Source: Rhodocyclaceae bacterium (GTDB taxonomy: Bacteria > Pseudomonadota > Gammaproteobacteria > Burkholderiales > Rhodocyclaceae). Taken from it: a stretch of 34,878 nt of DNA. The position numbers and the translations under genes were made by a program. A model generated the notes under the pieces. That model saw only the letters and a program-made list of their open reading frames with translations, was not told the origin of the DNA and did no database searches. Where the stretch lies: positions 1 to 34,878 of the forward strand of contig JAABQX010000018.1 in assembly GCA_011391215.1 (NCBI GenBank), given 5' to 3'. This document shows positions 26,101-32,308 of this stretch, piece after piece (the first letter of the stretch is position 1; the number at the start of each line of letters is the position of its first letter).

Positions 26101-27027
26101 AGCCAATTTACCCTGCCTGCCACCGACAGCAATGCCAGCGCCAAAGCGTCTATTGCGCCGGAACCTGTCACAACGGATAACAACCAGGAGATGCCGGCGA
26201 TCGATCTCGTCATTGATGATTTCCGCCTGCAAGAGAAAGCGCTGGGCGAGGTACGCGTTGCCGCTGAAAATCGCGCAGGTGTCTGGCAGGCAAAGCTGGA
26301 TGTAAAGAACGATGCTGCCAAACTGCAAGGTACCGGGCGCTGGCGCCCTAGTTTTTCCGCCCCCGAGACCGCGCTCAACTTCAAGCTCGATGTCAATGAT
26401 GCCGAAAAACTGCTGGTTCGCCTGGGGCTACCCGATTCGATGCGCCGCGGTACGGCACAGTTCGAAGGCGACCTGACCTGGGCCGGTGCGCCGTTTGCTT
26501 TCGACCTGCCGAGCCTCACCGGCCAGCTCAAGATCGATGCAGGAAAAGGGCAGTTCAAGAAGCTCGAACCTGGCGTGGGGCGCTTGTTGGGCGTGCTGTC
26601 CCTGCAGTCGCTGCCGCGCCGCATTTCTCTCGATTTTCGTGATGTCTTCAGCGAGGGTTTCGCTTTCGACAGCATCACCGGCACTGCCGACATTAGCCGT
26701 GGCCAGATGCACACCGAGGGCTTGAACCTCCGCGGCCCGGCGGCGAAGGTGCTGCTCTCAGGTAAAGTGAATCTGGTCGCCGAAACGCAGGATCTCAAGG
26801 TGCGGGTGCAACCATCGGTCGGTGAATCCATCGCCATCGGCGCAATGATCGTCAATCCGGCCATTGGCGCTGCCGCCTGGCTTGCCCAGAAGGTCTTGAA
26901 CGATCCGCTCGATCAGGCGTTTGCCTTCGAGTACGCTGTCACGGGTAGCTGGAGCGACCCGCAGGTGGACAAGATCGACCGCAAGCCACCTGAAAACGAT
27001 TTCACAACCAGACCCGCGTCGCCATGA
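23134..27027 (+). CDS. yhdP: YhdP-family AsmA-like lipid-transport protein
   Basis: The 1,297-residue protein has one N-terminal membrane helix (about residues 25-45), then a long beta-strand periplasmic region of the AsmA-like kind: YRDRIEQELSGAIGLPVKIE and ISATWPG-type openings (SVSATWPGLHPLLVINGLHL), and near the end GRLLGVLSLQSLPRRISLDFRDVFSEGFAF, a YhdP hallmark. In E. coli YhdP, with TamB and YdbH, carries phospholipid to the outer membrane. The start is uncertain: no ATG is available; TTG at 23134 or GTG at 23170 are candidates, and neither has a strong ribosome site. Residues 910-924 form an Asn/Gly-rich tract. Its stop overlaps the nitrilase ATG by 4 bases. Confidence 0.92.
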   Translation: MPASLLAQSTSPVHASPLLRGVFVWGWRLLLACYFLTGAIILVGRYVVLPEIAGYRDRIEQELSGAIGLPVKIESVSATWPGLHPLLVINGLHLHDREGRPALSFDQVEAAVGWSSLWHFGLRLHRLEIVAPALDIRRDAAGVLFVAGLAVQGGDDNGFADWLLAQGRIVVRDARLTWHDELRSAPALELQHLNFDLRNAGRHHSFGLTAIPPAPVAERLDLRGTLVGHDVADLSAWRGELFADLEQADIAAWAPWLDAPLELTRGTGGVRLWLDFEKLMLTGFTADVRLADVSVRLQADLPVLELNHLAGRLSGRLTDEGYSGEIKHLALLTAEGIEVPPTDARLTLNTVKSRESGEFRANGLDLGALAALASHLPLSEDVHARLKSFAPQGRLSGLELTWRGSVDAPQRWQIKGAFDGLALAAYHELPGFMGLSGKLEGDERAGQVHIDSRNARADLPAVFADPTLSLNDLSAEIGWKTRDKQVDLLFSRISFQNPDAHGEISGHYRYTGQGPGEIDLTAKVTNAAGSAVWRYLPLAVGQQTRDWLRASIIGGHSDSTTLRLKGPLEKFPFRDNKEGIFQVKGTFQGATLKYAPDWPEITAIDGDLLFEGVRMLIRGQRGKILGVDLSEVRAELADLELPEEILTVTGQARGVTQGFLDFIEASPVGELIDHFTATMNATGKGELDLKLVLPLRHIADTQVQGRYRFAENQLRVLSELPPFSAARGEFNFTADRLQAKNLRANFMGAPLTLDVASISGGGVRVNAAGTLTTQVLRQEYGWRALEHLSGQSPWRATVTVKKHGAGADIRFDSTLEGLSSSLPEPFNKSARDALPLRVESHVEAQRNTLKASLGNNVSVNLLDSGTGWRGRAAIGTAANNSTAPLPANGVTLAITQPKLDVDVWRALLASNGSGNGNGNNGNGKPVPAFPLAAVDLKTSEMHVLGRRFHDVQLTGARNDALWRFDLASREAQGKVTWDGTGAGRVTGRLSQFTLPATDSNASAKASIAPEPVTTDNNQEMPAIDLVIDDFRLQEKALGEVRVAAENRAGVWQAKLDVKNDAAKLQGTGRWRPSFSAPETALNFKLDVNDAEKLLVRLGLPDSMRRGTAQFEGDLTWAGAPFAFDLPSLTGQLKIDAGKGQFKKLEPGVGRLLGVLSLQSLPRRISLDFRDVFSEGFAFDSITGTADISRGQMHTEGLNLRGPAAKVLLSGKVNLVAETQDLKVRVQPSVGESIAIGAMIVNPAIGAAAWLAQKVLNDPLDQAFAFEYAVTGSWSDPQVDKIDRKPPENDFTTRPASP
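25861..25905 (+). repeat. Asn/Gly-coding short-unit tract in yhdP
   Basis: Alternating AAT/AAC/AGT and GGT/GGC codons over about 45 bases encode residues 910-924 (SNGSGNGNGNNGNGK). The unit of about six bases makes slippage possible; six-base changes would keep the frame. Confidence 0.75.
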
Positions 27028-27827
27028 CTTTCCGTATCGCTGCACTCCAGATGATTTCCGGCCCTGATCTGGCGCCGAATCTCGCCACTGCCGCGCGCCT
27101 GATTGCCGAGGCGGCAGCGCAGGGCGCGCAGTTGGTCACCTTGCCCGAATATTTTCCGATCATCTCCGACAGCGATAAAGCACGGCTGGCGGTACGCGAA
27201 GTCGACGGTAACGGCCCGATTCAGGAATTCCTGGCGGAAAACGCGGCGCGCCATGGCCTCTGGCTGGTGGGCGGTACGCTGCCCTTGCTGGCCAACGACC
27301 CGGCGAAACTCAAGAACACCTGCCTGGTGTTCGACCCAGCCGGCCGGCGTGTCGCGCGTTACGACAAGATCCATTTGTTCGGTTTCCGGAAGGGCGACGA
27401 GTCCTACGACGAATCCGCTTTCATCGAGGCGGGCGCGCCCGTGCCGGTGGCCTTCGATGCGCCGTGCGGCACGGTCGGCCTGGGTATCTGTTACGACTTG
27501 CGCTTTCCGGAGCTGTTTCGTGCGCTGGGCGAGTTGGCTCTGATCGTGCTGCCCGCCGCCTTCACCGACACCACCGGCCGCGCCCATTGGGAAGTGCTGC
27601 TGCGCGCGCGCGCCATCGAAAACCAGTGCTACGTGCTGGCGGCGGCGCAGGGCGGCCTGCATCCGGGTGGCCGCATGACCCATGGCAACAGCCTGATCAT
27701 CGATCCCTGGGGCGAGATCATCGCCCGCATGGACAAGGGCGAGGGTGTCGTCATGGCGGAACTTGATCACGTGCGCATTGCCGAAATCAGAACCAGCCTG
27801 CCGGCACTACTGCACCGCAGGATCTGA
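27024..27827 (+). CDS. nitrilase-family carbon-nitrogen hydrolase
   Basis: The 267-residue protein has the full catalytic triad: Glu42 (TLPEYF), Lys115 (YDKIHLFGF) and Cys156 (GLGICYDLRFPELFR). The text matches the Nit1/Nit2 branch, whose members hydrolyse deaminated glutathione or omega-amides such as alpha-ketoglutaramate. Its exact substrate is open. The ATG overlaps the yhdP stop by 4 bases. The order yhdP-nit-tldD is conserved in many proteobacteria. A repeat copy lies 24 bases after the stop. Confidence 0.93.
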   Translation: MTFRIAALQMISGPDLAPNLATAARLIAEAAAQGAQLVTLPEYFPIISDSDKARLAVREVDGNGPIQEFLAENAARHGLWLVGGTLPLLANDPAKLKNTCLVFDPAGRRVARYDKIHLFGFRKGDESYDESAFIEAGAPVPVAFDAPCGTVGLGICYDLRFPELFRALGELALIVLPAAFTDTTGRAHWEVLLRARAIENQCYVLAAAQGGLHPGGRMTHGNSLIIDPWGEIIARMDKGEGVVMAELDHVRIAEIRTSLPALLHRRI

Positions 27828-27851
27828 ATGCATCGAAGACTGTAAACTTGA

Positions 27852-27874
27852 AAAGTCGGCGCTGGCGAGACGGC
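27852..27874 (+). repeat. dispersed 23-bp repeat, copy 6
   Basis: Plus strand AAAG then TCGGCGCTGGCGAGACGGC, the same GAGAC variant as the trpE copy. It lies 24 bases after the nitrilase stop and about 28 bases before the tldD start. Confidence 0.9.
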
Positions 27875-27902
27875 GCCCCACCCAAAATAGCGGAAGAATT
27901 TC

Positions 27903-29351
27903 ATGACCCAAGACCCCAGCAGCCTTTTTCGCACGGCAGAGCAGTACCTGCTGTCACCTTACAACCTGACGACCGGGCAACTCTCCGGCGTGTTCGGCGA
28001 AATGTTCGGCCACCGGCTCGATGCCGCCGACCTGTATTTCCAGTTCTCGCGCTCCGAGGCCTGGAGTCTCGAAGAGGGCATCGTCAAGTCCGGCAGCTTC
28101 AACATCGAGCAGGGCGTCGGCGTGCGCGCCATCAGCGGCGAGAAGACTGCCTTCGCCTACTCGGATGAAATCAGCATGCCGGCCTTGCTGGGCGCGGCGC
28201 GGGCGACGCGGGCAATTGCCGCTGCGGGTGGCGCGGGGAGCACACCCTTGCTTTCCGGCCGTGGTCTGCCGGCCCTGTATGCCATCACCGATCCGCTTGG
28301 TTCGCTGGCCGACGCAGAGAAGGTCAAATTGCTGGAACGTCTCGAACAACTGGCCCGCGCCGCCGATACGCGCGTTACCCAGGTCATGGCGACCATCGCC
28401 GGTAGTTGGGAAACCATGCTGGTGGTGCGTTCCGATGGGCATCTGGCGGCCGACGTGCGGCCGCTGGCGCGCGTCTCGATCACCGTCATCCTCGAAGCAA
28501 ATGGCAAGCGTGAGCAGGGCTCGGCGGGCGGCGGCGGGCGTTTCGACTATGGCTATTTCAGCGATGAGGTGCTGGCCGAGTATGCGCACCAGGCCATCCA
28601 TCAGGCCTCCGTCAATCTGGACGCGCGCCCGGCACCGGCCGGTGAGATGACTGTGGTGCTCGGCAACGGCTGGCCGGGCATCCTGCTGCACGAGGCGATC
28701 GGCCACGGGCTCGAAGGCGACTTCAACCGCAAGGGCAGCTCGGCTTTCTCCGGTCGCCTGGGCCAGCGCGTCGCCGCCAAGGGCGTCACGGTGGTGGACG
28801 ATGGGACGATTCCCGACCGGCGCGGTTCGCTGTCGGTGGATGACGAGGGTAACCCGACGCAACGCACCGTGCTGATCGAGGACGGTATCCTCGTCGGTTA
28901 CCTGCAGGACGCCCTGAACGCGCGTCTGATGGGCATGGCGCCGACCGGCAACGGGCGCCGCGAATCCTTTGCCCACATGCCCCTGCCGCGCATGACCAAT
29001 ACCACCATGATGGCCGGCGACAAGGACCCGCAGGAGATCATCGCCTCGGTGAAGAAGGGGCTGTATGCCGCCAACTTCGGCGGCGGGCAGGTCGACATCA
29101 CCAGCGGCAAGTTTGTGTTCTCCGCCGCCGAGGCCTACCTCATCGAGAACGGCAGGATCGGTGCGCCAGTGAAGGGCGCCACGCTGATCGGCAACGGACC
29201 CGATGTGCTGAAACGTGTCTCGATGATCGGCAACGACCTGGCGCTCGATCCTGGTGTCGGCACCTGCGGCAAGGAAGGCCAGAGCGTGCCGGTCGGCGTC
29301 GGCCAGCCGACATTGCGCATCGACGGCCTGACCGTGGGCGGTACGTCCTGA
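27903..29351 (+). CDS. tldD: metalloprotease TldD
   Basis: The 482-residue TldD carries the zinc-protease motif HEAIGH (residues 263-268) in [16 protein letters not shown], and the C-terminal [20 protein letters not shown] typical of TldD. With its partner TldE/PmbA (not in the window) it degrades unfolded peptides and matures ribosomal peptides such as microcin B17. The ATG has a GGAAG site about 8 bases ahead. A repeat copy sits in the 75-base gap upstream. Confidence 0.96.
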   Translation: MTQDPSSLFRTAEQYLLSPYNLTTGQLSGVFGEMFGHRLDAADLYFQFSRSEAWSLEEGIVKSGSFNIEQGVGVRAISGEKTAFAYSDEISMPALLGAARATRAIAAAGGAGSTPLLSGRGLPALYAITDPLGSLADAEKVKLLERLEQLARAADTRVTQVMATIAGSWETMLVVRSDGHLAADVRPLARVSITVILEANGKREQGSAGGGGRFDYGYFSDEVLAEYAHQAIHQASVNLDARPAPAGEMTVVLGNGWPGILLHEAIGHGLEGDFNRKGSSAFSGRLGQRVAAKGVTVVDDGTIPDRRGSLSVDDEGNPTQRTVLIEDGILVGYLQDALNARLMGMAPTGNGRRESFAHMPLPRMTNTTMMAGDKDPQEIIASVKKGLYAANFGGGQVDITSGKFVFSAAEAYLIENGRIGAPVKGATLIGNGPDVLKRVSMIGNDLALDPGVGTCGKEGQSVPVGVGQPTLRIDGLTVGGTS

Positions 29352-29369
29352 GCCGGCAAATCTTGTGTC

Positions 29370-29382
29370 GAGCCTGCGGCTC
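29370..29382 (+). terminator. possible bidirectional hairpin between convergent genes
   Basis: GAGCC and GGCTC pair around a three-base loop, 19 bases after the tldD stop and touching the stop codon of the convergent cNMP-binding gene. There is no T-run, so it is a weak terminator candidate. Confidence 0.3.
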
Positions 29383-29764
29383 AGGTGTCGACCTGCCGCC
29401 GCAAGCGGTCGGTCAGCAGGCGCATGACGGCAAGCGAAAAATAGGGCGTCGCCTCCAGCAACGACATGAACTGCCCCTCGCGGATTTCGGCAATGCGGCA
29501 GTGCGTGACGGCATAGGCATCCGCCACTCGCGGCTGATGGTCGATCAGACCCATTTCACCGAACATCGAACCTGGTTCCACCAGGGAAATCACCTTGACC
29601 CCCTTACGGATCTCGATACTGCCGCTCAGGAGTACGACCATGTAGTCGCCGACATCTCCGACCCGGAACACCGGGTCTCCGGGCGCGAGTTGGCGCATGG
29701 TTGCCCGATGCCGGTTGTTTTCGGCCAGTAATTCCTGGAGCAGCCAGCTGGTGATGTTTTTCAT
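29381..29764 (-). CDS. stand-alone cyclic-nucleotide-binding-domain protein
   Basis: The protein has 127 residues from the ATG at 29764, or 135 from an in-frame ATG at 29788; neither has a good ribosome site. It is a single cNMP-binding beta roll: PGDPVFRVGDVGDYMVVLLSG and the phosphate-binding cassette FGEMGLIDHQPRVADAYA, with the Glu and Arg that hold the cyclic nucleotide kept. There is no helix-turn-helix, so it is not a Crp-like DNA binder; it may regulate a partner. It is convergent with tldD and divergent from aroG. Confidence 0.82.
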   Translation of the reverse strand: MKNITSWLLQELLAENNRHRATMRQLAPGDPVFRVGDVGDYMVVLLSGSIEIRKGVKVISLVEPGSMFGEMGLIDHQPRVADAYAVTHCRIAEIREGQFMSLLEATPYFSLAVMRLLTDRLRRQVDT

Positions 29765-29929
29765 TGTCCCGGCGAGTCGATGTGGCAAGTGCCAGCATTA
29801 TGTCCGGCTATCGAGCCTGTTGTAAATCCAACGAAAGAGATAGATCGCCGCGGCAGGAATGCCTTGTGCCGACCCAACCTCGCCGCTGCGCGCCTCTGTC
29901 GGGAGGCCGGATCTTGCGCTGCACTGCGG

Positions 29930-29935
29930 TAAAAT
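29930..29935 (+). promoter_or_regulatory. candidate -10 element for aroG
   Basis: TAAAAT lies 28 bases before the aroG ATG in the 199-base divergent region. No convincing -35 box stands at the expected distance, so this is a weak call. No clear Shine-Dalgarno sequence precedes the ATG. Confidence 0.3.
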
Positions 29936-29963
29936 CGCGCGCTTTCCGATCTAGGCTACCACC

Positions 29964-31031
29964 ATGAAGCATATTGTCGACGACGTACGCATTCGCGAGA
30001 TCAAGGAGCTATCGCCGCCCGGCCATATCTTGCGCGAATTTCCGGCGACCGACCTGGCTGCGACGACCACCTACGACGCGCGCGCCGCCATTCATCGCAT
30101 CCTGCATGGCGCGGACGACCGCCTGCTGGTGATCGTCGGGCCGTGCTCGATCCACGATTTCGATTCGGCCATGGAGTATGCGCAGCGCCTCAAAGCCGTG
30201 CGTGATCAACTGGACGCCGATCTATTGATCCTGATGCGCGTCTATTTCGAAAAGCCGCGCACTACCGTGGGCTGGAAGGGCCTGATCAATGACCCGCGCA
30301 TGGACGGCAGCTTCAAGATCAACGAAGGCCTGCGCCTGGCGCGCCGGCTGCTGTGGGAGCTCACCGAAATGGGCCTGCCTTGCGCCACAGAGTTTCTCGA
30401 TACCATCACGCCGCAATACACCGCCGACCTGATCAGCTGGGGCGCCATCGGCGCGCGTACTACCGAATCCCAGGTGCATCGCGAGCTGGCTTCCGGCCTG
30501 TCCTGCCCGGTCGGCTTCAAGAACGGTACCGATGGCAACATCAAGATCGCCGTCGATGCGATCCGCGCAGCGCAGTCGCCGCACCACTTCCTGTCGGTGA
30601 CCAAGGCCGGGCATTCGGCGATCGTCTCGACCAATGGCAATGAGGACTGCCACGTCATCCTGCGCGGCGGCAAGCAGCCGAATTACGACCATGCGAGCAT
30701 CGAGGCGGCCTGCAGCGAACTCGGCAAGTCCGGCCTGGCAGCGCGCGTGATGGTCGACTTTTCACATGGCAACAGTCGCAAGGACTACAAACGTCAGATG
30801 GAAGTGTCGACCGATGTCTCCGCCCAGCTGACGGCGGGCGAGGCGCGCATTTTCGGCGTGATGGTCGAATCCCATCTCAACCCGGGGCGACAGGACCTGC
30901 AGCCAGGCTTGAAGCTCGATCATGGCGTATCGGTCACCGATGCTTGTCTCGGCTGGGATGACAGCGCACTCGTTCTGGATCAATTGGCCGACGCGGTGAG
31001 GAAGCGCCGCACCGTACTTGCCGGGCACTAA
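29964..31031 (+). CDS. aroG: 3-deoxy-7-phosphoheptulonate synthase (class I DAHP synthase)
   Basis: The 355-residue enzyme condenses phosphoenolpyruvate and erythrose-4-phosphate, the entry to the shikimate pathway. Hallmarks: VIVGPCSIHD (metal-binding Cys), RVYFEKPRTTVGWKGLINDP, IGARTTESQVHRELASGLS, GFKNGTDG, VDFSHGNSRKDYKRQ and MVESHLNPGRQ. It belongs to the AroF/AroG/AroH type; Phe-sensitive regulation is likely for AroG-like members but not shown here. It feeds chorismate to trpE, also in this window. Two single-domain cNMP-binding genes flank it. Confidence 0.96.
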   Translation: MKHIVDDVRIREIKELSPPGHILREFPATDLAATTTYDARAAIHRILHGADDRLLVIVGPCSIHDFDSAMEYAQRLKAVRDQLDADLLILMRVYFEKPRTTVGWKGLINDPRMDGSFKINEGLRLARRLLWELTEMGLPCATEFLDTITPQYTADLISWGAIGARTTESQVHRELASGLSCPVGFKNGTDGNIKIAVDAIRAAQSPHHFLSVTKAGHSAIVSTNGNEDCHVILRGGKQPNYDHASIEAACSELGKSGLAARVMVDFSHGNSRKDYKRQMEVSTDVSAQLTAGEARIFGVMVESHLNPGRQDLQPGLKLDHGVSVTDACLGWDDSALVLDQLADAVRKRRTVLAGH

Positions 31032-31084
31032 AAATACGGACAACTGAGGTTGTTTGCCGGGTGGCACAAAAATCCAACTATCGG

Positions 31085-31090
31085 TAATAT
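31085..31090 (+). promoter_or_regulatory. candidate -10 element very close to the ATG of the cNMP-binding gene
   Basis: TAATAT ends 7 bases before the ATG at 31098. If it is the -10 box, transcription would begin at or next to the start codon, giving a leaderless message; no Shine-Dalgarno is visible there. No good -35 was seen. Confidence 0.25.
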
Positions 31091-31097
31091 CTGACCT

Positions 31098-31637
31098 ATG
31101 CAGAATCCTAAAACTCTCGAACAGTTATCGGTCTTCGAGTCGCTTGGTAGTGCGGAAACGTTTGTCGACCGTATTCTTCAAATCGTCGAACATATCAGCT
31201 TGTTCGAGGATTTCGAACGCGCGGACATCGAAGTCCTGGCCCGCTATATGAATTGCTATCGCGCTGCGGCCGGCAGGGAAATTATCCGCGAAGGCGAGAC
31301 CAGCGACTATATGCTGCTGATCATCGAAGGCAGTATCGAGATCCTCAAGCTCGATGCGCGCGGTCTACCGCAGAGCCTGGGTGTTTCCGGCCCAGGCAAA
31401 ACGCTCGGCGAGATGTCGCTGATCGATGGTGAACCGCGTTTCGCGAGTTGCGTGACGCTTGAAAGCTCGGTCTTCGCCGTGCTCGACCGGGAAGCGCTGA
31501 CGCGCATGCTGACTGAAGAGTCCCGCGTCGGCGTGAAGATTCTCGTGGAACTGCTCACTTTACTCAACCAGCGTTTGCGCGGGCTCGGCAACGAGCTGAT
31601 GAAGTGTCGAGATAACCAGCGACTGCGGGTGCGCTGA
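31098..31637 (+). CDS. stand-alone cyclic-nucleotide-binding-domain protein
   Basis: The 179-residue protein has an N-terminal helical part (residues 1-40) and one cNMP-binding domain (about 40-150): FEDFERADIEVLARYMNCYR, GREIIREGETSDYMLLIIEG, and the cassette GEMSLIDGEPRFASC, with its Glu and Arg. After it come helices with no helix-turn-helix, so it is probably not a DNA-binding regulator. It lies 66 bases after aroG on the same strand and may be co-transcribed or have its own promoter. The ligand (cAMP, cGMP or none) is not decided by sequence. A repeat copy lies 18 bases after its stop. Confidence 0.83.
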   Translation: MQNPKTLEQLSVFESLGSAETFVDRILQIVEHISLFEDFERADIEVLARYMNCYRAAAGREIIREGETSDYMLLIIEGSIEILKLDARGLPQSLGVSGPGKTLGEMSLIDGEPRFASCVTLESSVFAVLDREALTRMLTEESRVGVKILVELLTLLNQRLRGLGNELMKCRDNQRLRVR

Positions 31638-31655
31638 AACCGGAAATGCGCTGAG

Positions 31656-31678
31656 AAAGTCGGCGCTGGCGGGACGGC
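31656..31678 (+). repeat. dispersed 23-bp repeat, copy 7
   Basis: Plus strand AAAG then the exact core TCGGCGCTGGCGGGACGGC. It begins 18 bases after the stop of the cNMP-binding gene, between convergent genes. Confidence 0.9.
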
Positions 31679-31689
31679 GGCAGGCCGCC
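31676..31689 (+). terminator. possible bidirectional hairpin growing out of repeat copy 7
   Basis: GGCGG pairs with CCGCC around CAGG. The left arm shares its first bases with the end of the repeat. It lies between convergent genes, 14 bases before the pduO stop. There is no T-run. Confidence 0.3.
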
Positions 31690-31703
31690 CCCTCACGCAC
31701 AGA

Positions 31704-32264
31704 TCAGGCGTTAATCCCTTTTTGCCACATGACATCGCCATGCCCGGCATGCTTGTTGAGCCAGCGCGCCAGCACGAATAGTAAATCCGACAAGCGGTTG
31801 AGATATTGCCGCGACGGTTCGGAGACTGCCTCGCCATCGTTACCCCGCGCCAGCGCCACCACAGCGCGCTCGGCGCGTCGGCAGACGGTGCGGGCGTGGT
31901 GGGTCAGGGCGGAGGCGCGCGTGCCGCCGGGCAAAATGAATTCCTTGAGTGGCGCCAGTTCACCGTTATAGCGGTCGATGGCGGTTTCCAGGCGCCCCGG
32001 TTGCGTGTCCTTGAGAAAGGCACCGCCGGGCACCGAGAGTTCGCCGCCCAGGTCAAACAGGTCATGCTGCACGCCGGTCAGGAGCATACGTACCTCCTCC
32101 GGCAACGCTTCGCAAAGCAGGATGCCGAGGATGGCGTTGAGTTCATCGACATCACCGAGCGCGGCAACGCGCGGCGCATCCTTGCCGACGCGCGAGCCGT
32201 CGCCGAGGCCGGTGGTGCCGGCGTCGCCGGTGCGGGTGTAGATTTTCGAGAGTCGGTAGCCCAT
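31704..32264 (-). CDS. pduO: PduO-type ATP:cob(I)alamin adenosyltransferase
   Basis: The 186-residue product begins at the ATG at 32262-32264; the frame is open 39 codons further up, but through repeat copy 8 and the end of the neighbouring gene. Family motifs: KIYTRTGDAGTTGLGDGSRV (ATP loop, residues 7-26), VQHDLFDLGGELSVPGG, FILPGGTRASALTHHARTVC-type, RRAERAVVAL and NRLSDLLFVLARW. It makes adenosylcobalamin from cob(I)alamin. No Shine-Dalgarno precedes the ATG; the preceding bases are a T/A run joined to the repeat. It follows the SulP-Usp gene by 44 bases on the same strand. Confidence 0.94.
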   Translation of the reverse strand: MGYRLSKIYTRTGDAGTTGLGDGSRVGKDAPRVAALGDVDELNAILGILLCEALPEEVRMLLTGVQHDLFDLGGELSVPGGAFLKDTQPGRLETAIDRYNGELAPLKEFILPGGTRASALTHHARTVCRRAERAVVALARGNDGEAVSEPSRQYLNRLSDLLFVLARWLNKHAGHGDVMWQKGINA

Positions 32265-32270
32265 GATTTT

Positions 32271-32295
32271 AAAAAGTCGGTGCTGGCGGGACGGC
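32271..32295 (+). repeat. dispersed 23-bp repeat, copy 8
   Basis: Plus strand five A, G, then TCGGTGCTGGCGGGACGGC. On the minus strand it begins 13 bases after the stop of the SulP-Usp gene and ends 6 bases before the pduO ATG. Confidence 0.9.
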
Positions 32296-32308
32296 GATGA
32301 TAGCCGTT

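Noticed and set aside
25269-26864. Minus-strand open frame of 531 codons inside yhdP
   Set aside because: Antisense shadow of yhdP with Ser/Arg/Pro-rich text and no family pattern.
31062-31067. TGGCAC resembling a sigma54 -24 element ahead of the cNMP-binding gene
   Set aside because: No TTGC-type -12 element follows at the required distance.
5708-32295. The eight repeat copies as a CRISPR array or as a Neisseria-type DNA uptake sequence
   Set aside because: Copies are kilobases apart with no spacers, and the sequence does not match the known uptake words.
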